Counted from the stretch's first letter, positions 27,265 through 35,938 are shown. The stretch is 64,000 bases of DNA from Lacisediminihabitans sp046156175 (GCF_046156175.1 NZ_JAYLVL010000001.1:310001-374000); one strand, 5' to 3'. Translations and numbers: made by a program. The notes: generated by a model not told the origin, from the sequence alone.

Positions 27265-27267
27265 ACC

Positions 27268-28533
27268 TCACTGCAGGCGAACGCGCCCGCCCCTCCTTGC
27301 CCGCCGAGAGGGATCCACCCAGGGCGGCGGAATGAAGTAGGGGATCCCCTGGCGAACCTCGATCTCCCATCCATCGTTATGCACGAGGTGGTGATGGAAC
27401 GAACACAGCAGTACCCCGTTGTCGAGATTCGACTTTCCGCCGCGGGTCCACCAGAGGATGTGGTGTGCCTCGGCATACGACGGCGGACACGGGCAGCCGC
27501 CTACCGCACACCCGCCGTCTCGCTCCGCGAGAGCGATCTTCTGAGCACGAGTGAAGAGTCGTTTGGCGCGTCCCAGGTCGAGGACCTCGCTCTCTCGGCC
27601 CAATACAAGGGGGATGATTTCGGCCTCGGCAGCGAGACGCCGCGCGGCAGAGGCCGAAAGGGACGTTCCTGAGCCGTCGAGTTCGGCGACACCGGTTGCG
27701 GTCAGCAGGCAATCGAGACTCATCCGCACAACGAGCGTGAACGCCGGCAAGTCACCGCCCGGAGAATCGCAGGTGGCCGCGTGATGGAACACCTACTCGG
27801 CCGCATCCGATCGTAGCTGGGGCAGGATCCGGTCGTCGGGCATCGCGTCGGGTTCGCGTGCCTGGCGGAGCTGATCGCTCACGATGGCGTCGATGCCCGC
27901 TTTGACGAGACCACCGACCTCCGGCGGCATGAGCCAGTCGAGCCTCACCATGCCCTCCGGGGTCGCGAAGATTGTCAGGGATCGACGGGTGCGGTGAAGT
28001 TCATCCCTTGGTTCTGCTCCGTCTTGGTCCAGCCGGTCACGCACCTGCCTGGCGAGTACCTGCACCTCCCGAACAGTGAATCCCTCACAGTGTTCGACAA
28101 GGGTCTTCTCCGCGACGAGGCGACTCTCGTCGGAGCACGCCTTCGCCGCGGACTCCAGCTCGCGGACGATTACTGCTGCGGCATCCAGCCCGATCCCGAG
28201 CTCCGCTATCGCCCGCGCGACGAACGGAAAGCGCGCCGGAAGCGGAGAGCCGTCGAGAGCAGATCCCTGCCGCGTCGCCAGTCCGACTGCGCACAGACGG
28301 ATCGCCTCACCGACCGGGATGTCCCAGACCTTCGCAAGAAAGCCGCCCGGATTAGAGAAACCGGCACGCCGAGCGATTCCGTCCGCACCGAGCGTCTCGC
28401 GAGACCGGTGCGCCAACTCTCCGGCGGCTCGGATGCGTCTGGCATCCAGCACACGCTGCTCCTCACGCAGGGCCGCGACAGACTCGATCACCTCACTGTC
28501 CGTGAGCTGGGTGAGCCGTGCGAGAGTTTCCAT
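27268..28533 (-). pseudogene. DUF222/HNH endonuclease gene broken by an amber codon
   Basis: The two halves lie in the same frame on the minus strand and together match the usual ~420-aa DUF222-HNH (13E12-type) protein. The N-terminal DUF222 part (28533 to 27796) starts METLARLTQ after a GGAGAG motif. The C-terminal part has the HNH finger: AERDGGCAVGGCPCPP, AEAHHILWWTRGGKS, LDNGVLLCSFHHHLVHNDGW. A single TAG at 27793-27795 separates them, directly followed by GTG. Family alignment from memory runs straight across this point, so a nonsense mutation is the simplest reading. Production of a separate HNH fragment by reinitiation at the GTG cannot be excluded. These genes are multicopy in actinobacteria and of uncertain nuclease function. 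Confidence 0.8.
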
Positions 28534-28696
28534 GGGCCTACTCTCCACGGCACCACCGACACTCGAATGTAGCTGCTGACCTCCATTTTACTTAGTAGGC
28601 GGGCGATCCAACCACTGACCTGGGGAGGAGTAGACCCGCGCACTCGAGCCCGAACGAGATGCGCCGAGCACACTGCGCAGGCGACAGAATGGACCC

Positions 28697-28801
28697 ATGC
28701 ACTCCCGCCACGTGAGCGTCAGCATCCACCGTCCCGCAGCCGAGGTCTCCGAGTTCGCCGTCGACCCGACGAATCCGAAGGCTCTGCTGGAGGGCCGGTG
28801 A
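28697..28801 (+). pseudogene. 34-aa remnant of an SRPBCC-family gene
   Basis: A short frame whose peptide (VSVSIHRPAAEVSEFAVDP segment) resembles the first ~28 residues of SRPBCC/polyketide-cyclase-like proteins, then diverges (TNPKALLEGR) and stops. Full family members are about 140 aa or longer, so only the N-terminal strand and helix remain. It keeps a CAGAAT -10-like box 6 nt before the ATG, and its TGA overlaps the GTG of the next gene by 4 bp. It may now act as a translated leader for the kinase gene. Confidence 0.6.
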
Positions 28802-29454
28802 GCACGGAAGATCGGGCAGAGCCAAGCACCCCCGCAGACCTGCTGCCCCTGGTCGACCACCTCCACTCCCGGCTGAGCGTGACGGGGATGCGACAGATCA
28901 TCGGTATCGCCGGAGCACCCGGAACGGGCAAGTCCACGCTCGCCCGGCGCCTTGCGGAGAGCCTCGGCGCGGCCCGCTGCGTCGTCGTACCGATGGACGG
29001 CTTTCACCTGGCCACCACCATCATCGAGGGCACTCCCCTTCGCGATCGCCGGGGAGCGATCGATACCTTCGATGTCGGCGGCTACCTCTCGCTTCTCCAT
29101 CGTCTTCGCGATCGTGACGAGCCGGTGGTCTATGCGCCCACGTACCGACGCGGTCTCGAAGAGCCGATAGCCGCGTCGATCGCCGTTTCGCGCGACATCG
29201 ACATCGTGATCACCGAGGGCAACTACCTCCTCTCGGCAGAGCCGGGCTGGCGAAGCATCCGGGACATAGTCGACGAGATCTGGTTCGTCGATACGCCGAG
29301 GGAGCTGCGGATGGCGCGACTCATCGATCGCCACATCGCCTCCGGCATGAGCCGAGAGGCCGCCACGGCCTGGGCGACGGGTCCGGATGAGGCCAACGCG
29401 CGCGCCATCGAGTTGACCCGGCACCTCGCCGACCGCCAGATCGAGGGAACCTAG
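28798..29454 (+). CDS. Nucleoside/nucleotide kinase family protein
   Basis: A 218-aa P-loop kinase of the uridine-kinase/pantothenate-kinase/phosphoribulokinase type. The Walker A motif is GIAGAPGTGKSTLARRL (about residue 40-56). MDGFHLATTI (about 72) is the substrate-side DGFH motif, VYAPTYRRGLEEP is typical of this group, and VITEGNYLLSAE (about 140) is the Walker B-like strand. The phosphate acceptor (a nucleoside, sugar or pantothenate-like molecule) cannot be assigned. The start is GTG at 28798, overlapping the stop of the SRPBCC remnant, which implies coupled translation. Confidence 0.85.
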   Translation: MSTEDRAEPSTPADLLPLVDHLHSRLSVTGMRQIIGIAGAPGTGKSTLARRLAESLGAARCVVVPMDGFHLATTIIEGTPLRDRRGAIDTFDVGGYLSLLHRLRDRDEPVVYAPTYRRGLEEPIAASIAVSRDIDIVITEGNYLLSAEPGWRSIRDIVDEIWFVDTPRELRMARLIDRHIASGMSREAATAWATGPDEANARAIELTRHLADRQIEGT

Positions 29455-29469
29455 CCACGGAGGCGGGTG

Positions 29470-29850
29470 GTGAATGGGCCGGCTATTACGCCGGGTTCTG
29501 TCCCGACACATCCGAAAACGTGTCATCGACGGCCATCTATCTACGATGTACGTTGCCGCACACCTCTAGCGGTCTACCCGGAAACTGGACGAGCCGCCCG
29601 TAACGCTTCCTGTTCGACCTTGCTCCGGGCGAGGTTTACCTAGCCGACCCGATCACGCGGGCCGCTGGTGGTCTCTTACACCACCGTTTCACCCTTACCG
29701 CCTGGTCGAAACCAGGTGGCGGTCTGCTTTCTGTTGCACTTTCTCGCGGGTTGCCCCGGGTGGGAATTACCCACCGCCCTGCTCTGTGGAGCCCGGACGT
29801 TCCTCGGTATCCCCGAGGGGATAACGCGACCGTCTTGCCGACCCATTCGA
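29470..29850 (-). ncRNA. rnpB: RNase P RNA (bacterial class A)
   Basis: Read on the minus strand, the region has the RNase P RNA signatures. Near the 5' end is GAGGAACGTCCGGGCTCC (the CR-I core), and mid-molecule AGGGTGAAACGGTGGTGTAAGAGACCACC. Near the 3' end is GGGACAGAACCCGGC followed by a TAATAGCCGGCCC tail. The ends pair as helix P1: GAATGGGTCGGC (29848-29837) with GCCGGCCCATTC (29483-29472), with one wobble. About 380 nt is the normal size for actinobacteria. The exact 5' and 3' ends are approximate. It processes tRNA 5' ends. Confidence 0.95.
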
Positions 29851-29873
29851 ATGGACAGCCTAGCCGAGTGGGG

Positions 29874-30614
29874 CTAGAGCCCGGACTCCCCCGTGCGCAC
29901 GAGGATCGCGCTGCTCTCCGGGCAGATCAACACGTCGTCCGGAGCGGCGGCACGGATCGCCGCCATATCGAACTCATTGAGCTTGAGGCCGCTCGCCTCC
30001 GATACGCCACCGCGGAGCAGCGATGCACCCTGGCCGTACCGGGCACGCTGGCGCTCGTAGAGCGCAAGGAGCTCTTCGGGCACTTTGCCCGCGATAGTCG
30101 AGCGATTGGCTGCGGCATGAGTGCGTTCGCTGGTGATGGTACCGAGCGACTCCTCCTTCTCGGCCACCACTCCCGCGATCGTGGCCTGCAGCGCGTCGTG
30201 CCTGGCACGGAGCTCCCGCATGGCGGCTTCGAGACCATCGACCCGCTCCATCACCCCGAGTTCGATCTCCTCGAGTTCGAGCTGGCGGCGCGTGAGGCCG
30301 GCGAGCTCGCTCTCGAGGCCCGCTACATCCTTGACCGATGAGGATGCCTGAAGGCGCTCGGTGTCGCGCTTGATCCGTGCTTCGACCACCGCTACGTCGG
30401 ACTCGATGCGACCGAGCTCACGCTGGGCGTCCTCCAGCGCGCCGGTCGCACTGAGGGTCTCGACTCTCAGTGCCGTCGACTCGCTCTCCAGCCCCGCGAT
30501 CACGGCGAGTTGCGGCAGCTTCTTCGCCCGGTGATCGAGCTGCTGGATGCGCGTATCGAGAGCCTGCAATTCGAGCAGGTGGGCCTGGTCGTTCGGGCTG
30601 GCCTTCAGTGCCAT
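29874..30614 (-). CDS. Coiled-coil protein of the C4 zinc-ribbon (DUF164/CT398) family
   Basis: A 246-aa protein with long coiled-coil helices (about residues 8-165: LLELQALDTRIQQLDHRAKKL, then heptad-rich sequence) and a C-terminal domain ending ICPESSAILVRTGE. Family members normally have a four-cysteine zinc ribbon (CxxC...CxxC). Here the first pair is replaced by SEASG and only one Cys of the second pair survives, so zinc binding is probably lost. The function is unknown; possibly an adaptor. It lies 19 bp downstream of the Nif3-like gene, an arrangement common in actinobacteria, and ends 23 bp before rnpB. Confidence 0.85.
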   Translation of the reverse strand: MALKASPNDQAHLLELQALDTRIQQLDHRAKKLPQLAVIAGLESESTALRVETLSATGALEDAQRELGRIESDVAVVEARIKRDTERLQASSSVKDVAGLESELAGLTRRQLELEEIELGVMERVDGLEAAMRELRARHDALQATIAGVVAEKEESLGTITSERTHAAANRSTIAGKVPEELLALYERQRARYGQGASLLRGGVSEASGLKLNEFDMAAIRAAAPDDVLICPESSAILVRTGESGL

Positions 30615-30633
30615 GGGTGCCTCATTCGGTTGG

Positions 30634-31479
30634 TCATTGGACGATCGTGAAATCCCAGGGGTCGGTGCGGAGGTCGCTCACGGTGACCGTGACGCCGGCA
30701 AGCGCGGCGCGCAACTCCTCGGCGGCGACATCCAGCCAGAGCCATTCGCTCGCCCAGTGCGAGACGTCGACGAGCGCCGGCCCGGAGCCGACCTTCGCGT
30801 TCTCGCGCGACTCGGACGCGGGATGATGCCGCAGATCCGAGGTGATGTAGACATCGGATGCGAGCACCGCAGCCTCACCGAGAAGCGAGTCCCCCGCCCC
30901 GCCGCAGAGGGCTACGGTTTCGATCACGCGATCGTAGTCTCCGGAGACGCGGATGCCCGACGCGGTTGCGGGCAGGATCTCCGCGAGCTGGCGCGCCAGT
31001 CGGCCGAGCGTGCTCGGCTCCGGGAGACGGCCGACCCGTCCGATGCCACGGGATGCTGTGGCTCCGGAGGTGATTGGGAGCGTGTCGAGAAGGCCGAGAT
31101 GGGAGGCAAGGACGGCGGAGGTGCCGCTCTCGACGACATCCGCGTTGGTGTGCGCCGCGACGAGCGCACAACCGCCGCGGATCAGCCGGGCGAGCACGAC
31201 GCCCTTGTACCTGTCCTCCGCGACGGAGGTGACCCCGCGCAACAGGAGCGGATGATGCACGAGCAGCAGATCGGCGCCGGCGGCGACGGCCTCGTCGGCC
31301 ACGTCCGGCACCGCGTCGACGGCGAGGTGAATCGAGGTGACGACCGCGCGTGGATCACCCGACAGCAGCCCGGCAGCGTCCCAGCCTTCCGCCCCGGCGA
31401 TCGGCCAGAGGCGTTCGACGACGGCGCAGACATCCGCCACGGTCACAGTTGCCGTGTCGGCATCGGCGGAGTGAGGCAT
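30634..31479 (-). CDS. Nif3-like dinuclear metal centre hexameric protein
   Basis: A 281-aa member of the NIF3/YbgI/DUF34 family, toroidal hexamers with a two-metal site of unresolved function (GTP cyclohydrolase I-like activity has been proposed). Metal-site motifs visible are LLLVHHPLLLRG (HH), the Asp/Asn pattern in VAAHTNADVV, DLRHH and DVSHWASEW (His near the C-terminus). The start at 31479 is supported by TACAAT 6 nt upstream on the minus strand, so the mRNA is probably leaderless. It forms an operon with the coiled-coil gene. Confidence 0.93.
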   Translation of the reverse strand: MPHSADADTATVTVADVCAVVERLWPIAGAEGWDAAGLLSGDPRAVVTSIHLAVDAVPDVADEAVAAGADLLLVHHPLLLRGVTSVAEDRYKGVVLARLIRGGCALVAAHTNADVVESGTSAVLASHLGLLDTLPITSGATASRGIGRVGRLPEPSTLGRLARQLAEILPATASGIRVSGDYDRVIETVALCGGAGDSLLGEAAVLASDVYITSDLRHHPASESRENAKVGSGPALVDVSHWASEWLWLDVAAEELRAALAGVTVTVSDLRTDPWDFTIVQ

Positions 31480-31485
31480 CCGCCC

Positions 31486-31491
31486 ATTGTA
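31486..31491 (-). promoter_or_regulatory. -10 box of leaderless nif3-like gene
   Basis: TACAAT, one mismatch from the TATAAT consensus, ends 6 nt before the start codon on the minus strand. Confidence 0.5.
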
Positions 31492-31524
31492 GTTTCGGAG
31501 CGGGCCGCCGGTTGCGCCACGCGA

Positions 31525-34311
31525 TCAGGGGCGCGACGCCTGACGTCGCTCCTGGCGACGGATGGTGGAGATACCGGCCACCAAAGGGGTGAGCACCCCG
31601 AGCGCCAGAGACACGAGAACGCCCGCATCCGTCGAGCCGAGAGCACTCGACAGACGAACCCCGGCCGCGCGGAAGAGGTAGCCCTGCCAGCCGAGACCGG
31701 TCAGCGAGGCCGAGGTGAGTCCCCATCCGATGACGGATGCGACCACCAGCATCGAGAGGTTGAGCCAGTTCACGTCGCGGTAGATTCCGCCGCGGGCCAG
31801 GAGTGACTTCGTGTCGAAACGCCGACGGCGCAGGATCATCTCGGCCGAGAAGATGCCCGCCCAGGCGGCGACCGGCACGGCGAGCGTGGTGGCGAGATCG
31901 CGGAACACGGTCACGACATTGCTCACGGTGAAGCCGAGGGCGATCGCGACGGCGAACACCAGGATTCCCACGATCACGGTCGCCCAGCTCCTGGTGACCT
32001 TCAGGCCGAGAGCACCGAGAGCGAAACCCCCGGAGTAGATGCTCAGGATGACCCCCGACAGCAGGCTGAGCGAGATCGCCGCGATCAGCGGCAGCGGGTA
32101 CCAGCCCGGAAGGAGGCTCGCGATGGTGTCGATCGGACTGCTGCCGAGGCCCTTCGCGATCGCGGGATCGGACGCCGCGAGGATCGCTCCGTAGGCGATC
32201 AGCAGGAAAGAGGGAACCGTCGTACCGAACGATGCCCAGAGCATCGCCGCTCCACCGGATGAACTGGGGCGCTGGTACCGGGCGAGGTCTCCGCTGCTGT
32301 TGGCCCAGACCAGCCCGACGAAACTGAACACGAGCACGATACCGGTCACGACCAGGATCACGGGGCCGTCCCCCACGGTGAGCGCAGCGGAGATGTCGAC
32401 GGCCGGCCAGGTGATGACGAGGAGAGCGACGATGAGCCCCGCAGAGAGGATGCCGAGTACCAGCTGGATGCGCGCGAACAGCGCATAGCCGAAGAACGCC
32501 ACGATGAGCGCGAGGAGGAATCCCGCTGCCATCACGATCACCATCAGCTGCAACTCGGTGAGGGTGCCGTCAAAGCCGGAGCGGACGAGGATGCGCGCGG
32601 TTGCCGCCGCGATGATCCAGAGGAGTACGGCACCCCAGAACAGACGACTCAGCAGGGCGATCGCGGCCGGAAGAATGTTGCCGAGGTGGCCGAATGTCGC
32701 TCGCGAGACCACCATCACCGGCTGCCCGCTCCACTTGCCGGCGAGCGTGCCGAGGCCGAGCGGCAGGAACGAGATCGCCACCCCGATGAAGGCGGCGACC
32801 ACAGCCTGGCGAAGGCTCATGCCGAGGGAGAAGATCGCCGCACCGAAGGCGAGACTGATCACCGAGGAGTTCGCGGCGAACCAGAGCCAGAAGAGGCGCG
32901 ATGCTCGACCAACGCGCTGGTCTAACGGCGTCGGCTGCGAGCCGCTGGCCTCCGGGGTGAACACCCGCGCACCCACCGTCTGTCGCTCGATGACCGCTAT
33001 GGCGGCGGATTGAAGGAAGGGATTCATCGTGCCCGGCGCACGGAGGCCGTCGTCGCCGGGGAGTTCGGTGGCTGAAGTCGCCTGCACCCCGACCGGGTCC
33101 TGCGCCCCGACCTGGTCCTGCGTCGACAGCCCGGCGACCGCATCCGCCGATTGCGGCGCGAATCGCGCGGGCAACCCGGCCGGAGAGTGGGCGGGCTGAA
33201 TCGCCGCATTCGGCACGAAACCGGGGGGGATGACCGTGGGCACTGCCGTGTAGGGCTGCGGCTCGATGAGCTCGTAGACGGGGGGCTCGGCCGCGGCCGA
33301 AACGACAGGCGCGGCGGTTACCGCTTGTGGCGCGGCAGTTACCGATTGTGGCGAGACAGTCGCGACGGGTGATGTATCGCCGAAATCGGGATCGGGATCA
33401 GGCGCGGCCGGCGCCCGCGGAAAATCCGGCGCCGAAGGCACCTCCGGCACCGGAATCGTGTCATCGTTCACGACGGCCAGCCCTACCGGATCCGGGGAGG
33501 ACGCGGGATGCGGCGCGGGCGCCGGATCCGGCGAGAACTCGGAACCCTGCGCGGGCGCCGGATCCGGCGAGAACTCGGGACCCTGTGCGGGCTGCGGATC
33601 CTGCGAGAACTCGGAACCCTGCGCGGGCGCCGGATCCTGCGAGAACTCGGGACCCTGTGCGGGCTCGGTATCCCCCGGGGGCATTGGCGCCGCGGGGGCG
33701 AGGGGCGCGCGCCGGGCCGTCTCCTCCCGTGCGGATTCGGCCCGGGCACGCGCGTGCTCCGCGTCACGGATCGAGCGACGAGTCGGAAGCACGTCCACTG
33801 GGGGTAGGACAAGGGCTGCGTCGACAGGGGGCGCCCCGGCGGCCGGCTGCTCGACAACCGGCTGCTCGACAACCGTTTCCTCTACGCCCGATTGATCGAC
33901 GCCCGTTTCCTCAGCAATCGGCGAGTCGAAAACGACCGGCTCGCCCGAGGGCGCCGGAAAATTCGACAGATCGAGGGCCGGATGGGGCGTGATGGTCAGG
34001 GGGGCTGCAGGCTCGTTCACCGGCAGTGGCCCCGGCACTGTTACCCGAAGTGGTTCGTCATGTTCGCGTGGGGCCGCCGGGCCGGTGTACACCGCACGCG
34101 CCATGGGCGGCGGCCGGGGAGTGCTCACGGCCGGCGTCGTGGGGGGCGGCATGATCGTGATGCTCCCGGTCAGTCCGAGCCGCACCGCTTCATCCGACAT
34201 CGCCGCTGCGAGAGCGTCGTCGTCATAGTGCTCGAAACCGTCGCTCGCCCCGGCCGGCTCGACCGGGCTGTCGGGCTCGGCCGCCGCGCCGGCGAAGGCC
34301 TCAGTGTCCAT
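31525..34311 (-). CDS. NCS1 cytosine/purine permease with long disordered N-terminus
   Basis: A 928-aa protein with an unusual layout. Residues 1 to about 430 are Pro/Ala/Glu-rich and predicted disordered. They include four 12-residue repeats of the pattern AQG(P/S)EFS(Q/P)DP(A/Q)P (about residues 218-265). Residues from about 470 form the permease with roughly 12 helices. FWLWFAANSSVISLAFGAAIF, SRATFGHLGNILPA and VWANSSGDLARYQRP are typical of the NCS1 family (nucleobase/cation symport). Normal members are 450-500 aa, so the N-terminus about doubles the length; it should be cytoplasmic. TATCAT lies about 20 nt before the ATG. A substrate cannot be assigned from the sequence. Confidence 0.85.
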   Translation of the reverse strand: MDTEAFAGAAAEPDSPVEPAGASDGFEHYDDDALAAAMSDEAVRLGLTGSITIMPPPTTPAVSTPRPPPMARAVYTGPAAPREHDEPLRVTVPGPLPVNEPAAPLTITPHPALDLSNFPAPSGEPVVFDSPIAEETGVDQSGVEETVVEQPVVEQPAAGAPPVDAALVLPPVDVLPTRRSIRDAEHARARAESAREETARRAPLAPAAPMPPGDTEPAQGPEFSQDPAPAQGSEFSQDPQPAQGPEFSPDPAPAQGSEFSPDPAPAPHPASSPDPVGLAVVNDDTIPVPEVPSAPDFPRAPAAPDPDPDFGDTSPVATVSPQSVTAAPQAVTAAPVVSAAAEPPVYELIEPQPYTAVPTVIPPGFVPNAAIQPAHSPAGLPARFAPQSADAVAGLSTQDQVGAQDPVGVQATSATELPGDDGLRAPGTMNPFLQSAAIAVIERQTVGARVFTPEASGSQPTPLDQRVGRASRLFWLWFAANSSVISLAFGAAIFSLGMSLRQAVVAAFIGVAISFLPLGLGTLAGKWSGQPVMVVSRATFGHLGNILPAAIALLSRLFWGAVLLWIIAAATARILVRSGFDGTLTELQLMVIVMAAGFLLALIVAFFGYALFARIQLVLGILSAGLIVALLVITWPAVDISAALTVGDGPVILVVTGIVLVFSFVGLVWANSSGDLARYQRPSSSGGAAMLWASFGTTVPSFLLIAYGAILAASDPAIAKGLGSSPIDTIASLLPGWYPLPLIAAISLSLLSGVILSIYSGGFALGALGLKVTRSWATVIVGILVFAVAIALGFTVSNVVTVFRDLATTLAVPVAAWAGIFSAEMILRRRRFDTKSLLARGGIYRDVNWLNLSMLVVASVIGWGLTSASLTGLGWQGYLFRAAGVRLSSALGSTDAGVLVSLALGVLTPLVAGISTIRRQERRQASRP
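33515..33658. repeat. 36-bp tandem repeat (4 units) inside the permease gene
   Basis: Four consecutive 36-bp units at 33515, 33551, 33587 and 33623 differ by only a few substitutions and alternate in type (units 1 and 3 end ACCCTGC, 2 and 4 ACCCTGT). This suggests duplication of a 72-bp pair. They encode the 12-residue repeats of the disordered tail. In-frame expansion or contraction is likely between strains. Confidence 0.85.
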
Positions 34312-34348
34312 GCCCAGTTTCCATGCCCAGAATGATACGGGTTCGGTG

Positions 34349-35251
34349 TCAATTGTCCGGATGACGGGCCGCAGACATCACGGTAACTCCCGCAAGGACG
34401 AGCGCGAGTCCGATCCAGCCGACGATCGCGAGGCGCTCCCCCACCACCACGACGGCGAGCAGCGTTGCCACAAGCGGCTCGAGCAAGGTGATGGTGGTGG
34501 CCGAGCTGCTGCGGAGCGTCACGAGCGCGAAGCCGAACAGCAGGTATGCCACGAGCATCGGGCCGATGGCGAGGTAGGCGGAGATTCCGACACTGAGTGC
34601 GCTGTTGAGGATGGGTGCACCGGTGAGGATGAGCACCGGGAGTAGTCCGATGGAGCCGAGCCCGAACATCCCTCCCATGACTCCCCGGGAGGGCAGCCCG
34701 AGACCGATGGCCCGGGAGGACGCGTAGGTGTACAGGGCATAGGCGATGCCGGCGAGAAGGCCGAGCAGCACTCCCGGGAGGGGGTTTGCCGCGCCGTGGT
34801 CGCCCCGGGTCGAGCCGCCCGAAGCGAGCAGGGCGATCCCGGCCACTGCCGTCACGGTGCACGCGATCCAGACCAGTCCCGGTCGACGGCGCTCCCAGAG
34901 CCACTCGAAGAATGCGGCGAACACCGGGCCCGAGCCGAGCGCGACGACATTGCCGATCGCGACCCCGGCCAGATTCATCGCCGCATAGAAGGCGAGTGGA
35001 TAGACCACGACACCGATCGATCCGACGAGCAGCCACCGCAGGGCGGCCCGATCACGCACCGCGGAGACTGATGACCGCAGCGAGACGACGAACAGCAGAA
35101 CCCCGCCCACTCCCATCGTCGCCGAGCCGACGGCCAACGGGCTCACTTCGGCGGGAAGGAAACTCGCCACCGTGCCGGTGGTGCCCCAGAGAATGGACGC
35201 GGGGATCAGTGCGACGACGCCGGGGTTCACCCGAGCCTGCGCCCCGCTCAT
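34349..35251 (-). CDS. EamA/DMT family transporter
   Basis: A 300-aa protein with about ten predicted membrane helices in two repeated halves, the layout of drug/metabolite transporters. Visible are the first-half start VALIPASILWGTTGTVASFLP, the second-half ending ALVTLRSSSATTITLLEPLVATLLAVVVVGE (split by short loops) and the WERRRP loop. These carriers export metabolites or drugs; the substrate is unknown. The ATG at 35251 was chosen over 35365 because it begins just before helix 1; a TAGAAT box lies 14 nt upstream. It is 37 bp upstream of the NCS1 gene on the same strand. Confidence 0.88.
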   Translation of the reverse strand: MSGAQARVNPGVVALIPASILWGTTGTVASFLPAEVSPLAVGSATMGVGGVLLFVVSLRSSVSAVRDRAALRWLLVGSIGVVVYPLAFYAAMNLAGVAIGNVVALGSGPVFAAFFEWLWERRRPGLVWIACTVTAVAGIALLASGGSTRGDHGAANPLPGVLLGLLAGIAYALYTYASSRAIGLGLPSRGVMGGMFGLGSIGLLPVLILTGAPILNSALSVGISAYLAIGPMLVAYLLFGFALVTLRSSSATTITLLEPLVATLLAVVVVGERLAIVGWIGLALVLAGVTVMSAARHPDN

Positions 35252-35463
35252 ACTCACGACAACACATTCTAAGGGCCGGGTACGCCCCATCGGCTCCTCA
35301 GGCGCCAGCCCCCGACGGGGAAAACGCCTCGGAGGCGATGACCGAATGGAGTCGCTTGTCAACACCTTCCTTAATTGATTTCAGAATGGCGGTGACGTAG
35401 TAGCGTTCAATTCAGACTTGAGGACGACGATCCTCGATTCACCGTGATAACAGGAGAACCAGC

Positions 35464-35784
35464 GTGGGAAAGTTGCTCTACGGCCAGACCATCGAGGTCG
35501 TCTTCGACGATCGCGTCCTTGCCCACCTTCAGCTCGTGATCGGGCTCAAACTCCGTCGTGACGAGAGCTTCTTCTTCTCGTGGAGAGATGAGCAGAGCGT
35601 GGGCGACGGGCGCAGTGTGATCTGGCTCGATCCATCCATCCCGCTGGTCTTCCGCTACAGCGGTGGCCGCATGCCCAAGATCAACCGCGAGTGGCTCGAA
35701 GCCCTCACGATCTCCTCCAACAGTGCGCAGGGCCTCCAGCTCACCGAGGAAGTCGGTGCCCTCGGAAAGACCTCGGAAGAATGA
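35464..35784 (+). CDS. DUF7882-like small protein
   Basis: A 106-aa protein starting at GTG with AGGAG 10 nt upstream. The pattern MGKLLYGQTIEVVFDDRVLAHLQ, GLKLRRDESFFFSW, GRSVIWLDPSIPLVFRY and LEALTISSNSAQGL matches a small family frequent in Microbacteriaceae, now called DUF7882 and formerly mislabelled as a DNA ligase fragment. There is no ligase catalytic motif. Predicted to be a compact beta-rich cytoplasmic protein of unknown role. Its TGA overlaps the ATG of a following 42-aa acidic reading frame. Confidence 0.7.
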   Translation: MGKLLYGQTIEVVFDDRVLAHLQLVIGLKLRRDESFFFSWRDEQSVGDGRSVIWLDPSIPLVFRYSGGRMPKINREWLEALTISSNSAQGLQLTEEVGALGKTSEE

Positions 35785-35909
35785 CCGGGGCCGGTCGGGA
35801 CGACGACGCCGACGACGCCGAAGCAGAGGTCTCGAAGACTCCCCCGAGCGACGACCTCAGCTTCGAAGAGGCCATCGACGAGCAGGAAGACGCCGAGCCG
35901 CAAAGGTAG
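35781..35909 (+). CDS. 42-aa acidic microprotein
   Basis: A short frame whose ATG overlaps the stop of the DUF7882-like gene (ATGA), favouring coupled translation. The peptide has 17 Asp/Glu residues (DDDADDAEAE, FEEAIDEQEDAE) and few hydrophobic residues, so it should be disordered. It could mimic nucleic acid charge or serve as an acidic partner, but no family is recognised. It ends 29 bp before the convergent sigma factor gene, with no clear terminator between. Confidence 0.55.
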   Translation: MTGAGRDDDADDAEAEVSKTPPSDDLSFEEAIDEQEDAEPQR

Positions 35910-35938
35910 CGTTCGCTTGTTTCGCGCCGGTTGAGACT

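Larger units (their letters stand above)
26769..27267. other. Gene-free region with CACGTG repeats and a hairpin
   Basis: 499 bp between kdpE and the DUF222/HNH pseudogene, with no supported gene. It contains a hairpin at 27131-27160 and CACGTG-containing words at 26980 and 27205-27264. It may be degraded flanking sequence of the pseudogene. Confidence 0.55.

Noticed and set aside
27268..27792. Stand-alone HNH endonuclease gene starting at GTG 27792
   Set aside because: There is no ribosome binding site, and the frame is continuous with the DUF222 part upstream; a broken single gene explains it better.
28588..29526. 312-codon open frame antisense to the kinase gene
   Set aside because: It lies opposite a P-loop kinase with clear Walker motifs and has no recognisable domain.
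29470..29877. Short open frames in the rnpB region
   Set aside because: The sequence is explained by RNase P RNA with paired ends and core motifs.
33515..33658. Possible CRISPR-like array
   Set aside because: Units are contiguous with no spacers and encode an in-frame peptide repeat.
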